Source of the DNA: Coix lacryma-jobi var. lacryma-jobi
Taxonomy: Eukaryota > Streptophyta > Magnoliopsida > Poales > Poaceae
Assembly: GCA_009763385.1 (NCBI GenBank)
Contig: CM019831.1
Coordinates: 112,432,680 to 112,496,679, forward strand
DNA: 64,000 nucleotides
Direction of reading: 5' to 3'
The notes below the pieces were generated by a model. It searched no databases. It had not been told where the DNA came from and saw only the letters and a list, made by a program, of their open reading frames with translations. Shown here one piece after another: positions 34,501 to 47,223 of the stretch. Each line of letters starts with the position of its first letter. Positions within the stretch are counted from its first letter, which is position 1. The position numbers and the translations under genes were made by a program.

Positions 34501-37500
34501 GACTATTAGATAAATTGATGTATATCTACAATTATGTGGAAATGGCGAGGGTCACTGGTGTTCCCATTTCGTTTCTACTTTCGAGGGGACAAAGTATTAA
34601 GGTGCGAGCAAGCCAATCATGCTATTGTAAATACCACACTCTAGTGCCCTAACAATACTTTTATTTGTAACACAGGTCCTCTCGCAACTACTCAGGAAAG
34701 CAAAACAGAAAAACCTCGTTATACCAAATATAAAGGGCCAAGGATCTGGGCAAGATACCTTTGAGGGTGCAACTGTAAGTTGAAGGACATTATCTGCACA
34801 TTTGTAGACCATTTGTCATTTACTGTCCATAGCTATTGCAGTCGTTTGGATATTTGTATTTGTCAATTACAAACTTTTTAGTTTGCTCTGTACACTGAAA
34901 CTATCTTTGCATTGCTTGCCTTGAACTGATGGTATAGATGTTTGTCATCACAAGCTAAAGAAAATCTAGATGACTAGTTATGCTATCCACACTTATGCAA
35001 AATTTGTTCTTGATGCATGTGGAAGTGTAGGTTTTCCACTCTAGAAACGTGCTTTTGTGTATGTCAGCAGTATTTTCATCTGGGAGGCAAGAAATTTTAA
35101 TCAGCTTTCCCACCTTCTGAATTGCTTGTGCAAAGTACAATTTAGTTTTATTTCTTTTGCACTATAAGGATTTGCTGTAATCTATGTTCCCTTCAATTTT
35201 TAGGTTTTGGAGGCAAGGGCTGGATATTATGAGAAGCCCATCGCAACTTTGGACTTTGCTTCTTTGTATCCATCCATCATGATGGCATATAACCTTTGCT
35301 ATTGTACTTTGGTAAATTTTCTGTGGATTTCCGATGCTTATATAGTTATTGTTATTGTTGCTTGCTCTCAAAAAGACCTTTGGTCTGTACAATCGATGAC
35401 AATTTGCTAGTTTTTATTTAATTTTGGAGGTGCCCCCGGAGGATGCCCGTAAACTCAACTTGCCCCCAGAAAACGTCAATAAAACCCCATCTGGTGAAAT
35501 ATTTGTGAAGCCAGAACTACAGAAGGTAATTGCACCTGTCTTGATAATAGGTGTTCTGTACAGAAGACGTGTTTTCTAACCAAGCTTATGAACACAATAT
35601 CAGGGTATACTTCCTGAGATCCTTGAAGAACTATTAGCAGCTCGGAAAAGGGCAAAAGCAGATTTAAAGGTATTTTCTCAATGGATCTGTAAGCAAATTG
35701 TACTCCCTCCACTCTAAATTGCAAGTCGTTTTGGCTTTTCTAGATACATATTTTTTTTTACTATGTGCCTAGACATAGCGTATATCTAGGTGTATAACTA
35801 CAATTTAGAACAGAGGCAGTATTCAAGAACTTCCACACTTACAAGTTGCAAAAAGCTAGATATTTATGCAGTGTTAAGTCTTTGTCACATGTTAAACTTG
35901 CCAATTATTTGTTCAGGAAGCAAAGGACCCACTCGAAAGGGCTGTTCTTGATGGTCGTCAGCTTGCACTGAAAGTATTTCCATATCTTTCCCCCTTTATT
36001 CCATCAAAACATTGATTCAAATTTGAACTACTTGAATAATGACATTGTTGAATTGCTTATGTTCCAGATAAGTGCAAACTCAGTTTATGGTTTCACTGGA
36101 GCAACTGTTGGTCAGTTACCTTGCTTAGAGATTTCTTCAAGCGTGACCAGCTATGGTAAACCCTAGTTTAACATAATTGAGAAATTCATTGTATTGCTAG
36201 CTATTTTGATGTCAAGTTTCTTGCACTGAAACATTTTGGTTACACAGGACGACAAATGATTGAACATACAAAAAAGCTTGTTGAAGATAAATTCACAACA
36301 GTAGGAGGTTATGAGCATAATGCAGAGGTAAATTAGTGTTGCATTGTTCTTATACAAATCTGTTAGATTCCCTGTTATTTTTTTTTGCTTGATCTCACAA
36401 AGTTCAAGGCTTCAGCTTTTGCCCTTGTACTATGTGATACCCTGTATCTTCATGATTGATCTATGAGTATTGCAGTCCTATGATATCTGATGTTCTTGGG
36501 ACATCAACTGAAAAGCAGCCCAATATATATAAAACATGCAGCCCATGCAAACCACTATCTAAATTGACACTATACATTGGGCACACATAAATTTGCCATT
36601 AGTTTTAGCTAGGCATCAGCATAGTGACACTGAATTAGAGCTTCGCCGTGCACTCAAGAACCACGAGCATTGCTCAAGTCCTTGTTCTCATGATATCTTT
36701 TGCCCTCCCTTGTGTTCAATTTCTTGGAAGTCTAGGTATTAGCACTGTAGCCAGTTTTTTTACCAGCAAGCTTTCGTGCCTGCTTTTTTTTTTTTTGGGT
36801 TCGAAGATGCCTTTCACTCATTTTCTGATATAACTGATACAGCAGATTTGGTGACTTCGCAGGTAATTTATGGGGACACTGATTCTGTGATGGTACAGTT
36901 TGGTGTTTCTACGGTTGAAAATGCAATGAAATTAGGAAGAGAAGCTGCAGATTATATTAGTGGAACCTTTACCAAGGTGAACAGAGAAACACTTGCAAAC
37001 ATGATGCTTTGGAATGAGTCATACATCATTCGAGTAGAACATTGACTTGTCTGTCCTCATTGTAGAACCGTCGTAATTGATACAACATCTATGAAATTTT
37101 TGCAATCAAGCTCCAACCATGACCTCACTGAAACTTATTTGGAACAGTGAAACCAGTTACGGGAGCTCTTGTTTTTAAGAAAAAAAATTCTGAACCCTTA
37201 AACATCTAACTGCAAGGTTACTGCTTCTCATAGTAGTTTCTAGCTTTATTAGCTCCATTTCTCATGTGGTCAGCTATCTGTTCTAATCTAAGCACTTCTC
37301 TTCCCATTTGGCCAAATATAGGAAATTTGAAACAGTGTGATCAAAATAGAGTGAGAAATTTATCCACACTCCTTTTAGAAGAGCAAAACACTACCCATAA
37401 TTTTTATTGTGTTACAAAGCAACTACCTTTTCTAACTGTAATTTTTGTGACGCCTTAGGTAGTTCCTTGACTTATCTTATAAATGGGCACTAGGAGTTAC

Positions 37501-39343
37501 CTGGATCTTTCAATGTTATATTCCTGTGGCGCATGCTTTTATAACTTATAAGTCAACTGACCTGGATGACAATTTTTCTGAAATGATCTGTCTGTTAAAA
37601 GAAAATGATCTATAACGTATCCAGCTAAGCATTTGTTTGCTTTTCATTTAAGTTCCAACTCACGTGTTGCTTATGATATCTTTCTCGCAGCCCATCAAGC
37701 TGGAGTTTGAGAAGGTCTATTTTCCTTACCTTCTGATCAGCAAGAAGAGATATGCTGGTTTGTACTGGACGAATCCTGAAAAATTTGACAAAATGGATGC
37801 AAAAGGTATTTCTTTTTGTTTTAGCTGTGTAAAACCTAAACTATTTTCATTGGATGTGGAGCACAGATGTTAGTTATTCTTCCTTTCAAATATCTTGTAT
37901 TGTTGCATGCAGGTATTGAAACTGTGAGAAGGGACAACTGTTTATTGGTAAAGAACCTGGTAACTGATTGCCTTCATAAAATACTGGTTGATCGTGATGT
38001 TCCTGGTGCAGTCCAATATGTCAAGAACACCATATCTGATCTATTAATGAATCGTGTTGACTTGTCTCTTCTTGTCATAACAAAGGTGGGCAAATTCAGC
38101 TGTTTTAAGATGAATTTTGTTTTGTGTTGCAACTCTTTTGACTGTTTAAGATGCACAGGGTTTGACAAAAACAGGAGAAGATTATGCGGTAAAAGCTGCT
38201 CATGTGGAGCTTGCTGAGAGGATGCGAAAGGTATGAACCCTAGATGTTATTACCATATCTTGATGATATTCAACCCATTCTCAATGATTTTCTTAGTGCT
38301 GCTGAAAAATCATGGTTTTCTTGTGCAGAGAGATCCAGCTACTGCACCTACTGTTGGTGACCGTGTTCCTTATGTTATAATTAAAGCAGCAAAAGGGGCC
38401 AAGGTAAAAAATGTCTGCATAATGTGTTGTGGTATTATCTGTCATACGGTGCTAGTATGACATTTGTCTTTCTGCATGCAGGCATATGAGAAATCAGAGG
38501 ATCCTATTTATGTTTTGGACAATAATATACCCATTGATCCTCAATACTACCTTGAGAACCAAATTAGCAAGGTTTGTGTCCGATGCTTCACCTAGTATTC
38601 AGAGCCTCTCCCCTTCTGTTTTCCAATTTGTTTTTTTGTAACTGACCACCACTTGTCAACCGACAGCCACTTTTGAGGATCTTTGAACCAATTCTGAAGA
38701 ATGCCAGCAAAGAGTTGCTTCATGGAAGCCACACCAGATCTGTCTCAATCTCAACTCCTTCAAATAGCGGGATAATGAAATTTGCAAAGAAACAATTAAC
38801 TTGCCTTGGGTGCAAAGCTGTTATCAGGTGACGCATGCACTACACGGCATATGCAAAAGTCTATGCAACCAGTGTCTATATCGCCTAACCGTTTTCCTGC
38901 ATTTTGAACCTACAGTGGTGGCAGTCAGACACTTTGCTCACATTGCAAGGGAAGAGAAGCAGAGTTATATTGCAAAACAGTAGCAAATGGTATGTGCTGT
39001 ACACACTGAAATGCATCTATGTTTGGAAGCACTATGCCCCTGAGGTCACCACTGACAGATCAAATTTCAACATCTGCAGTTTCCGACCTGGAGATGCTTT
39101 TTGGGAGGCTATGGACACAATGCCAGGAGTGCCAAGGATCTCTGCACCAGGACGTTCTCTGCACAAGGTTTTTTGTTTTCCCATCCATTCAACATCTCTC
39201 GTTACTTAGTTCCAGTCACAAGCTTAAAACCTCCTGTACAATCAAACCATTGCAGTCGGGATTGTCCGATCTTCTATCGGCGAAGGAAGGCGCAGAAGGA
39301 TATGGCCGAAGCTAGGCTGCAGCTCGACCGGTGGGACTTCTGA
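28540..39343 (+). CDS. POLD1: DNA polymerase delta catalytic subunit, 30 exons
   Basis: Exons: 28540-28843, 29872-29982, 30078-30184, 30283-30442, 30675-30870, 30958-31093, 31333-31470, 31835-31912, 32003-32094, 33312-33378, 33484-33555, 33910-33996, 34482-34601, 34676-34774, 35204-35311, 35430-35525, 35604-35669, 35917-35973, 36068-36155, 36248-36327, 36863-36976, 37691-37805, 37913-38085, 38159-38230, 38329-38403, 38482-38571, 38667-38827, 38916-38989, 39080-39167, 39256-39343. All are GT-AG, with total 3,312 nt (1,103 residues plus stop) in one frame; plant POLD1 proteins are about this long. Visible motifs: exonuclease Exo I FDIECAG (about 317), polymerase motif A DFASLYPSI (about 606), motif C YGDTDS (757-762), and two C-terminal cysteine clusters (CLGCK...CSHC near 1013, CQEC...C near 1060) that bind zinc and an iron-sulphur cluster. 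The enzyme makes the lagging strand in the nucleus with proofreading. No damage was found. Confidence 0.97.
31123..31258. mobile_element. Stowaway-like MITE in POLD1 intron 6
   Basis: Ends CCCTCCATTTCAAATTATAAG and its inverse TTATATTTTGGAACGGATGGAG; the interior TATCTAGACATA/TATGTCTAGATA is inverted. About 135 bp; TA target duplication at the right end only is clear. Confidence 0.7.
32525..33080 (-). mobile_element. 5'-truncated LINE fragment in POLD1 intron 9
   Basis: Minus-strand translation shows the last part of a plant LINE ORF2 (VCVFARELWFKIL, FADWWHKI, NTVIVL, LWKHRISCVF). A T-run at 32529-32539 on the plus strand is the A tail. Intron 9 (32095-33311) is the longest in the gene and this accounts for nearly half of it. 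Confidence 0.75.
35703..35819. mobile_element. Stowaway-like MITE in POLD1 intron 17
   Basis: About 117 bp, flanked by TA on both sides; ends CTCCCTCCACTCTAAATTG and CAATTTAGAACAGAGGCAG, with an interior like that of the intron 6 MITE. Confidence 0.7.
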
Positions 39344-40427
39344 GCTTGTAAATTCTCACTGTTTGCCTGCATCTGCTGTGGATAAGATGCTGCAGAGGGC
39401 AGGAAGCTACCGCCGACCTCATCACGATGCATGCCAATATGAGACTGGACTTTTGTGAGCATCCAGGCACACTTGCGTCCGTGTCACGTAGGCTGGCTCG
39501 CCACTTCACCAGTATGATACACTGACATGTTTGCTGTTTATGTTTTGAGTTGTAGTTTAGGTGTGAATTGGTACTTGGTAGATGGTAGGAGGTTTGTGTC
39601 TCCTTCCTGTGGCTAGCACTAGTACCGAGAAAGAATGCTTGCTCCTGAGGTGAGTGAGGTGATGCTGATGTACAAGGCAGAAGAATTGTGGAGCAGTTCG
39701 TCTTGTAACGGTGCGTTTGGATAGGAGAAACGTTTCAGCTATGAAAATCACCAGAATCACTTCCAAACGGTCTTTCTAGCAAGTGATCTGAAGCCGAAAA
39801 GTTTCACCTTTTCTACATGAGAGCATGCGAATTGGCTGGAGGCTAGTTTCGCATAGATTCTCATCTCATTGCTTACTTTTTTGGGTTTAATTTTGCAGTT
39901 AATTCTTTTTTTGGTGCAACAAATTAAAATGTTTTTTATTTAAGTTCTCCATCCACAAATAAATTTAGAATTTTTTGAACATATTTTTATTTAAATTATT
40001 TTTTTTAAAAAAATCGGAATCTGGTTTGCTAGCCAAACGATTTTATAAAGTGATTCCGATTTATCATTGGAAATGTTTCTTGAAAAAAATCCAGATCCAA
40101 AATGTTTCAACAAAAATCTAGAGCTCTATCAAACACTCTAAGATGTAACCTAGTGGGATTGAGACAATTTGAAGGCCACATGTAATTCTCCGTCTGTCTC
40201 AATTCTCATGCTACTCAATTTACGGACCGAGAATGAATAACCGGGAACCGAGGTTGTTGTTGCTTGCAGCTAAAACTTGCGTCGTCGTTAGTTTCAGTGT
40301 ATATAAGTAGGCAATCCTATGAAAACCAGCTATGCTATGCAAACTATAGAAACTTCAATCAAGGTCACATGATGCACATCTCATGGTTCGTTTTAGAGAT
40401 GAGTGGATTTAGCACCTAACCCCTCCC
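39344..40427 (+). other. POLD1 3' region and intergenic DNA
   Basis: The first 350 bp are likely 3' UTR; I see no strong poly(A) signal. From about 39708 to 40142 the sequence starts GGTGCGTTTGGATAGG and ends ATCAAACACTCTAAG, which looks like an old hAT- or Tourist-type insertion, unsure. No coding evidence. Confidence 0.4.
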
Positions 40428-41385
40428 ACCATTAGCTTTGGTAATCACAGTTTTCTAAAAAACCCCATCCCCAAACCCGCCCCCCGCATCCCTCGTAGTT
40501 TTGTTTCCTACCGCCGGTTCTGTAGCATGTCTGCCGCCGGCACTATGGAGATCGACGCCGCCGCCGGTGGCACGACCACTGACTCCATCGCCGGCACCAT
40601 GGAGATCACCGTTGACTGTATATCCATTGAGGCCATCGACGCCGGAGTTCGAGCCCAGCTTGAACACCCAGCCACGCCACGACCAGTAAGTTACGAAGAA
40701 CATCTCAATTAACTTGGGATATGCCTCGTTTGTTGAACTCTTCTGCTCGTCAGTTTCTGGGATAGGTTCATGTCCTTCAAGACTGATCCACGCAGCCTGG
40801 TTGCAAGCAGGTTAGGATGCAAGGACAGAGGCACTGAACTTCTCCAGAGTACAATCAACATAACTGCAGAGAAGGATATCAAGAAAATTAAACAGGTAGT
40901 GCTGCAGAAATGGTTGAGGCATTGTGCCGAACAGGTTGAGAGCGTGGTACACTGTCACTATGGATGAACTCTATGAAGGATGGGTGGACGCCGTTCCGGC
41001 GAGGGTACAATGGAGAGCACAGAGAGAAGACGCTGCAGACGGAACGAGAAACACAGGCGAGCTCGAAGAAGTAGCCCCGACAGCGGCGATAGTCGTAGCT
41101 CAGACCGACAACGGCGTCGAGCCGCCTGGGCGGGGACGCGTCCACGACGGTGAATTGCGACGGCGAGAGGCGCAGCTCCACGGGCCGACAACGGCGTAGG
41201 GGCGGCTGCGCAAGTAGTGGCGAGGCAGAGGGCAGGGAGTGGCCGGCGGCATAGGCTGCGACGAACCGCGTCGTCCAGGCGGAGTTCCGGCCCTGCGAAA
41301 CGAAACGCCAGTCGTGGGGTCCAGGGGGATGTGATTAGGGGGGTGATTTACAAAAACACCAGATTAGCCAAGGTAATGGCGGACG
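40428..41385. mobile_element. Possible Pack-MULE-like segment
   Basis: Left end ATTAGCTTTGGTAATC then AAAAAACCCC (40431-40466) matches, inverted and imperfectly, the right end GGGTGATTTACAAAAACACC then AGCCAAGGTAATGG (41341-41380), about 70 percent by eye. The GC-rich interior has short exon-like open frames. Target duplication not found. Confidence 0.3.
40527..40895 (+). pseudogene. Gene fragment of unknown origin, two exon-like pieces
   Basis: Piece 1 40527-40685 (starts MSAAGTMEID) ends in a good donor GTAAGT. Piece 2 around 40768-40895 (FMSFKTDPRSL to EKDIKKIKQ) ends before GTAGTG. The frames do not join cleanly, so the gene is probably a captured or broken fragment. I do not recognise it. 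Confidence 0.3.
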
Positions 41386-41752
41386 TTTAAGTGAAAAATG
41401 ACCCACCTCCATCTAGGACCATCGGATGTCCATCCAGGGGTCAAGATCCATAGTTTCCAAATTTTGCACAGCAGCCTGATTTCCACATGGTACGTTGTCA
41501 TATAAGTATTGAACTGATGTGATGTAGTACGAAAATGTTGTTTCGAACAGTCATACGAAAAATGCTACTATCTCTTCCGAACTATGGTACTTGCACTACT
41601 TTCCACGTCCCTTAAAGAAGTGTCGCTATGGGTTTGTATCAGTTAATTTTTCTACAATTTAACTAGATTTATAAAAAAAACATTAACATTAATAATATTT
41701 TATATCTCTAAATAAGTTTAGTATAAAAATATTCAATAATTTATCTAACATT
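41386..41752. other. AT-rich intergenic DNA
   Basis: Nothing coding. 41560-41740 looks like half of a decayed Stowaway-type element (TATCTCTAAATAA). Confidence 0.35.
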
Positions 41753-42690
41753 TTTTCTTCAATACGTAGGAAAGTTGTATATCATTATATTAAGTAGAAA
41801 AGTAAGGCAAGAACCCATACAAAAAAACCTTACACACTCCAAACACAAAGTACTAGGATCCTAAACAAACTTCTACACCCTTAACAGGAGTTGGAGACGA
41901 CCAGCTACCACAATCAATACACAAACAACCCCTCGGCAAGGAGATGATTTATGCCTCTCCCCCTAGCAACCCCCCCCCCCCCCCCCCACCCCCCCCCACA
42001 CACACAAATGAAGCTCCTCACTAGCAAGCAATAGTACTCTAGCTAGGTTAGGAGGTTCACCATCAAAAAACAAACAACTACGAAGATTCCAAAATGTCCA
42101 AGCCCCTAAGATGATGATGGAATTGAAACCCTTTCTTAAATGATCAAGCACCCTTCTTGACCTTTTATCCCACCAATCATCAAAGGAAGATCTCATCAGA
42201 TAGCGGAGTGAGACTGTGTAGTCCAACTTGGCGTAGAAGAAAAAACTAAAATTCTCATGCAAAGATCCATGTCGACAACAAAGTGATTAATATCTTCTTC
42301 CTCTTGGTCACAAAGGGAGCAACAGGAAGGGTAAGGGAGCCCCATTTGTGCTAACCGATCAACCATTCAATGTCTTTTGCGGATCACTAGCCACAAAAAA
42401 AAAAAAACATTTCGCAGACGCCTAAGTTTTCCAAATCCTCTCATAAGATATGAAAATTACTGTACCAAGAAACAAGCTTTTGTAGGCGTATTTTGCTGAA
42501 TAATGTCCATCACCAGAGAACCTCCAAACATGAGTGTCTTCCGCCTCTGGTTATATATTACTTCTGAAATGATACCCCAAAAGGCAAAATATTCAGTGAA
42601 AAAAGCAGTAGAGAATGCGCCCTGAATATCCTTAACCCCGGTAAGGTTAGTTAAAGCTTCTAGAACTGTTCTCTTGTTCCTTTTCTTTTT
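41753..42690 (-). mobile_element. LINE ORF2 C-terminal fragment
   Basis: Minus-strand translation in broken frames reads THVWRFSGDGHYSAK, RIWKT, RLAQMGLPYPSCCSLC, FDDWW and IIILGAWTFWN, the C-terminal zinc-finger (zf-RVT type) end of a plant LINE. The 3' end is a T-run at about 41753 and shares the sequence ATATCATTATATTAAG with the LINE in POLD1 intron 9, so both belong to related families. Position 41971-41997 is a C run within the 3' UTR side. Confidence 0.75.
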
Positions 42691-43220
42691 TGAAATAATG
42701 CCAAGACTTGTGGGGCTATCTAATAATACTAACTATAAACCATAAATATTAATATATTTTTATATATTTGGTCAAAGATGAAAGTGTGACTTTTCGAAAA
42801 GCGAGAATGACACTCTTTCAGGGATAGATGGAGTATAGTGATGGAATCTGAATCTCGAACAAAAGAAATTGTTTCTATATGATTCTCTAGGATAAACTTT
42901 ATGTATATAATAACTCTATGCATGGGGTGAATCAATACAAACTATTGTTTTGAACCGCTAACCTTCTAGTTTATTTTAGTACCTCTAAAAGTCTGTTTGA
43001 TACCAGAGCTAATTGCTAGGTAAATAAAAATCAGCTCTAGCGTATCTAAACATGAGCGCTATTTTTTAATCAAGTATTCAACTAGTTGTTAGCCAACTAT
43101 AGCCAAGTTAGGCTAATTTTTAATCCAAACTAATAACTAAAAAGAATGTTTGTCAGAACTTTCGAATACAGCCTAGAAACTGTTTGGGAGTGTGCCACGG
43201 AGGGGTCCTTAGTAGCTTGT
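42691..43220. other. Decayed MITE region
   Basis: 42720-42838 is the right part of a Stowaway (ends GGGATAGATGGAGTATA). 42985-43180 starts GTCTGTTTGATACCAGAGC and is rich in AGCTAATT words like those at 60790-60935, which suggests copies of one old hAT-like MITE. No coding evidence. Confidence 0.35.
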
Positions 43221-43365
43221 ACTCCATTCAATTCAAATTATTAGTCGCTTTAATTTTTTGGTACATAAAATTTGCTACGTATTTTGATCATTATTATATC
43301 TAAATACATAACAAAATAGATATATCGAAACAGTCAAACCGACTCATAATTTTCAAGGAAAGAGA
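43221..43365. mobile_element. Degenerate Stowaway-like MITE
   Basis: Starts CTCCATTCAATTCAAATTATTAG and ends CGACTCATAATTTTCAAGG, inverted, with the TATCTAAATACA interior shared with the POLD1 intron copies. Confidence 0.55.
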
Positions 43366-43442
43366 AGATGAGAACTCCGAGAAGAGTGAAAACTGTCTGA
43401 CTAGTTAGTTATTTGTTTGTGGTTAATATATGTTGTGGACTA

Positions 43443-43687
43443 CTTTCTCAGTCCCTAAATAACTGTTTTTTTAGTTTCAGTGCCATAAGTTTGACTTAAT
43501 TTTATAAATAAAAAATATTTACGGTATTTATATCTCTAAATAATATTTTATAAAAATAGATTTAACTATGTACTCTAATAATGTTAACTAGGTACCATAA
43601 ATATTAATATATATTTTTTATTAGTTAGTTAAAATTATCTGTAAAAAAAACGAGAACGATATATAGTTATTCAATGAGGGAAGGAGT
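43443..43687. mobile_element. Stowaway-like MITE
   Basis: Left end CTTTCTCAGTCCCTAAATAAC, right end GTTATTCAATGAGGGAAGGAG, preceded by TA. About 245 bp, AT-rich. It lies roughly 260 bp upstream of the next gene's start codon. Confidence 0.6.
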
Positions 43688-43950
43688 GTGGTTAACTGCG
43701 ACTGTTGACTGTTGTGCACGTGTTGAATGTGGTTTGTGCTCCAACTATTTATTATTGAAAAAAGTAAAACTCCTGCGGCTGTCGACTGTCGCGGAGAAAC
43801 AGGTGGCGTGTGGCAGGGACAGCGACTGTCGACTGACCGGAATCAAGCCGGCGTCCCGTCCCCGCAGACGCAACAATTCCAGCTCCTCCCCTCTCGCGGA
43901 CGCGTCGTGGACCCCGCTCCCCTTCCGAGCTGATCCTCCGCTGCCGCGCC

Positions 43951-46404
43951 ATGGCCGTCGGGGTCCTCGGATGCTCCTCCGTCCTCCCCTGCCTCGCACG
44001 CTCAGGCCGCCCCCGCCCCATCTCCTTCCTCGGGATCATCGCTTTCCTCAGCTGCTGGGCCTGCCTTCACCCTTTCTTCTCCCAGCTCTCGGACGGCGGT
44101 GCCGGAGGAGGAAGAGGCGCGGGCAGCAACGACGGGGAAGATGCCGAAGCTCAGCCCGTGCCCACCAAGGTAAGAGATCGACGAATCGTTCTCGTTCCTC
44201 TGTTCCGGCCTTCTTTTCTCTTTTACGCTTTAGAGTCGGGTTATGTACTTGTATCGTATCGTTGCTTTTTGATCTCGATTTAGCTTGGCCGAATTTGGCA
44301 GCACGGCCCTCCTCATCAAAGAAGAAAGGAAAACTCCCACAAATTCATTCGACCTCGCTTTAGCTTGGGGGAATGTCAGCACAAACTCTGTTTACCTCTC
44401 TAAAAAAATGGTGTTGGGTGGGAGGTAGCCGCAAAAATAGGAAACATAGGGAGTAGCAGCAATTTCTAAGCAGCTACCCGACAGAAATCTAACAAAAGTA
44501 GGAAAGAGTTCATTGAGTGACTTGATGAAAAAAATACTCGTACGAATTCAGTCGATCTCGATTTAGCTTTCGGGAATCTGCCAGCGCAAACTCTGTTGCC
44601 CTCCTATAAAAAAAGAAAAGAAAAAGAACTCCCATAAATTCAGTTCTGGGACCCTTTCCCGACTTTTATAGCCTTCTTATTACTACTACGTCTTTTTGTC
44701 TTGTTGCCTTTTCGTTGCTGCACAGGCGGCTGATAATCAAGTGGGAGCGAAGCAAATCCATTCCAATGACAACAAGAATGATGACATTCAGCAGCTTAAG
44801 CTTGATTTGACAGCAATACGGGGTTCCCCTGCTTCCATCGAGAAGCACCTGGCAACAATAGTGAACTTACTGAACTATGTAATTGCTCGGAAGGAGAATT
44901 GTAGGGCCAATAGCCAGGGCCTTAGTGCTGTACCTGTGGTGAGAAACTTATGTGGTTTTGTCTCTCAATCTCTCCCATTTTCATTTTATGGTGATGACAT
45001 CAACTTGTTCATGCCTGCAATCAGGTGACCGGAACTACAGAAAACAAAGATGCTGTGAACAGGATGAAGGTGATTTACCCCAAATCTCTTCCCCCTTTGC
45101 CTATCATTCAATGGTACCTAAACTTTTTTTTTTTGATACAATGAAAAGGGGCACACTCTTGTGCCTGTTTGTGTTTATAAAAAAATATATATAGAAAAAA
45201 AACATACCTAAGCCATCAACACTTGCAAGAAAAAAAAGAACAAGGAGTACCGGAGCAGTTCTCTAATGTCAGATATCCTAGCAATTGATGCTCATCCAAA
45301 TCTTTGTGGGATTCAATTCACTACAGCCTCTTGTTTGTTTGTTCAAGTGTTATTCCATTTGTACATACGTTAAATGAAGAGACAAAAACTTAAATCGTGA
45401 AAATGTAAATGCTTGTTCATCTCACATCATTGTTTCAAATCAGGGTTCGCTAGGTTCTATGTGCTCTATTGCGGATAAGCTGCCTATGTTCTGTGGTCCT
45501 GTCTTCTTATGGTTATTGTCGAACTCCTCTGCCACGAACTCCCCTGCCCCAAAGGCAGGACAGAACTTTGACGACCCTTGGATCCAAGTCATCATTGCAG
45601 GAAGTCTCATACTATGCTTCATCAGCTTTATTCTGATGTTTTTCACTTCAAAATTCAAGGACAGCGAGTCAATTGATGGTGTTCTGTTTAAAATCTCTAT
45701 GTGGCTTCTGCTTCCAGTGTTCCTCACCCTTTGGCCAGGGTTATGTATGATTCTGCATTTTTTTTGCTCATACATCCAAATTTATTCTGTGGCCTCTTGG
45801 AACTTTATTCTCAATCCTATCAGTGTCCTTTTGGTATTGGGGGATTTACATGGAGCAGAAAAATGTAAAATGGCTTTGTTAATAGTAACAGTTGAATTCA
45901 CATTTAAGTAAACGACGAGAGATGTAGTACATGTGTTTTGTTTGTTTGTTTCCTTTCAGATTCTGGAAGAACTGAAGAGAGGTTGTGTGCAAGAAAATGT
46001 TTTGTTACCTGAGAATCCTAAATCCGAGGCTGCCTCGGCCCAAGGTTTACACCGGGTAAGCATTATACTTTCATTTTTATATTCTGGGTTATTTGAAACT
46101 ATACTAGAGAAAGTAGAGTATTTGCCGAAGTTTTTTTTTTTGGACTGTAGTATTTGCAGAAGTGGACAGACAAACGACAGTTTAGGTTGATTCCTTGAGT
46201 TGTCATGGTTGTTGGTTCTGCCTATTTATAACTCATAAAATTTGGCTTGCCTACTATTTTTAGTGTTTACAATGTTGGATGCAAGGGAAGGGACTTCATG
46301 GTGGGTTTGTTGACATTGCTGTTTCGTGACTGCAGGATAATTCATATACTACTGTGCAAATCTCTGGCCCATCCATCATGCCGGCATATGCGCTGTCCAA
46401 GTGA
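43951..46404 (+). CDS. Unrecognised membrane protein gene, five or six exons
   Basis: Exons 43951-44169, 44726-44938, 45025-45069, 45960-46055 and 46336-46404 all have GT-AG borders and all junctions are phase 0, giving 213 residues ending YALSK. An extra exon from 45444 is also open and in phase; its 3' end is unclear (no strong in-phase donor). The start ATG lies in a GC-rich leader. Residues 25-45 are a hydrophobic helix (GIIAFLSCWACL), so a signal anchor or membrane segment is likely. The middle is polar and charged (LKLDLTAIR, IEKHLATIVNLL), probably helical. The extra exon would add two more membrane helices (VIIAGSLILCFISFIL, MWLLLPVFLTLW). I do not recognise the family. Confidence 0.55.
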
Positions 46405-47221
46405 AATAAGGAGGCTCACCCTACCGATGAGGAGTGGCTTGGGGGAACTGGAGAGCTAATAGTTAATACAATTTTGTCCCAATGAAAGAAGCTAGGTTGC
46501 TTAGTACTGTACCTAACTTATACTGTATCATGGTTATTACACATTCATATGCCATGTGAATGGTGGATCTTACAAGCACACGCAAACAGACACAAACACA
46601 CGCACAGACATAGAGGCATCGCTGAGTTGATAGGAGAGGTGGGATGTGAGGTTGCAGTACTTTTTACAAACAATATGATCATGATCAGGACCTGATGGTT
46701 TAGTGATCTTTTGAGTTTTTTGTTTGCTGCCTGGTATATTCCACCGATAGATTTCTGAGTTCCTGGTGAGTTGACTGTGTGTGTTCATGTCCTGTGTGCA
46801 TCATGTGGTAGTTATTTCTAGCCTTGTGGTGAAATTTAATTACCTAGTGAGCCAGTGTGCTGCATCATCCATGCTTCTCTCCCCAGAGGAACGAGCAATA
46901 TTTGAGCATGATGATGGTGAACTTGTGAGTGATCAGGTGTGACGCAAAGCTTCTCAATGGAAGGCAAAAATTGGCCTGTTGCGTGGTATTGCTGCACGGG
47001 GCATATCAAGCTCTCATCCATCTATTATGAGTTATAACTAACCCTAGTAGGCATATTAATCGAAGACCGAACCGAGTTGACCGGGACCGAGACTGAATTG
47101 ACCGAGACCGAAATTTTCGATCATTACTTTGGTCCCTGGTCCCAAATAACCGAACTTTGTACGGCTAGTTCGGGTATAGGTCTCGATTAACCAAACTGAC
47201 CGAAAAGATCGAACTTTATAC
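46405..47221. other. Intergenic DNA and 3' region of the membrane-protein gene
   Basis: 46575-46612 is a CA-rich stretch. 47060-47215 is a degenerate repeat of GACCGAGACCGAA-type words. No gene seen. Confidence 0.4.
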
Positions 47222-47223
47222 TA

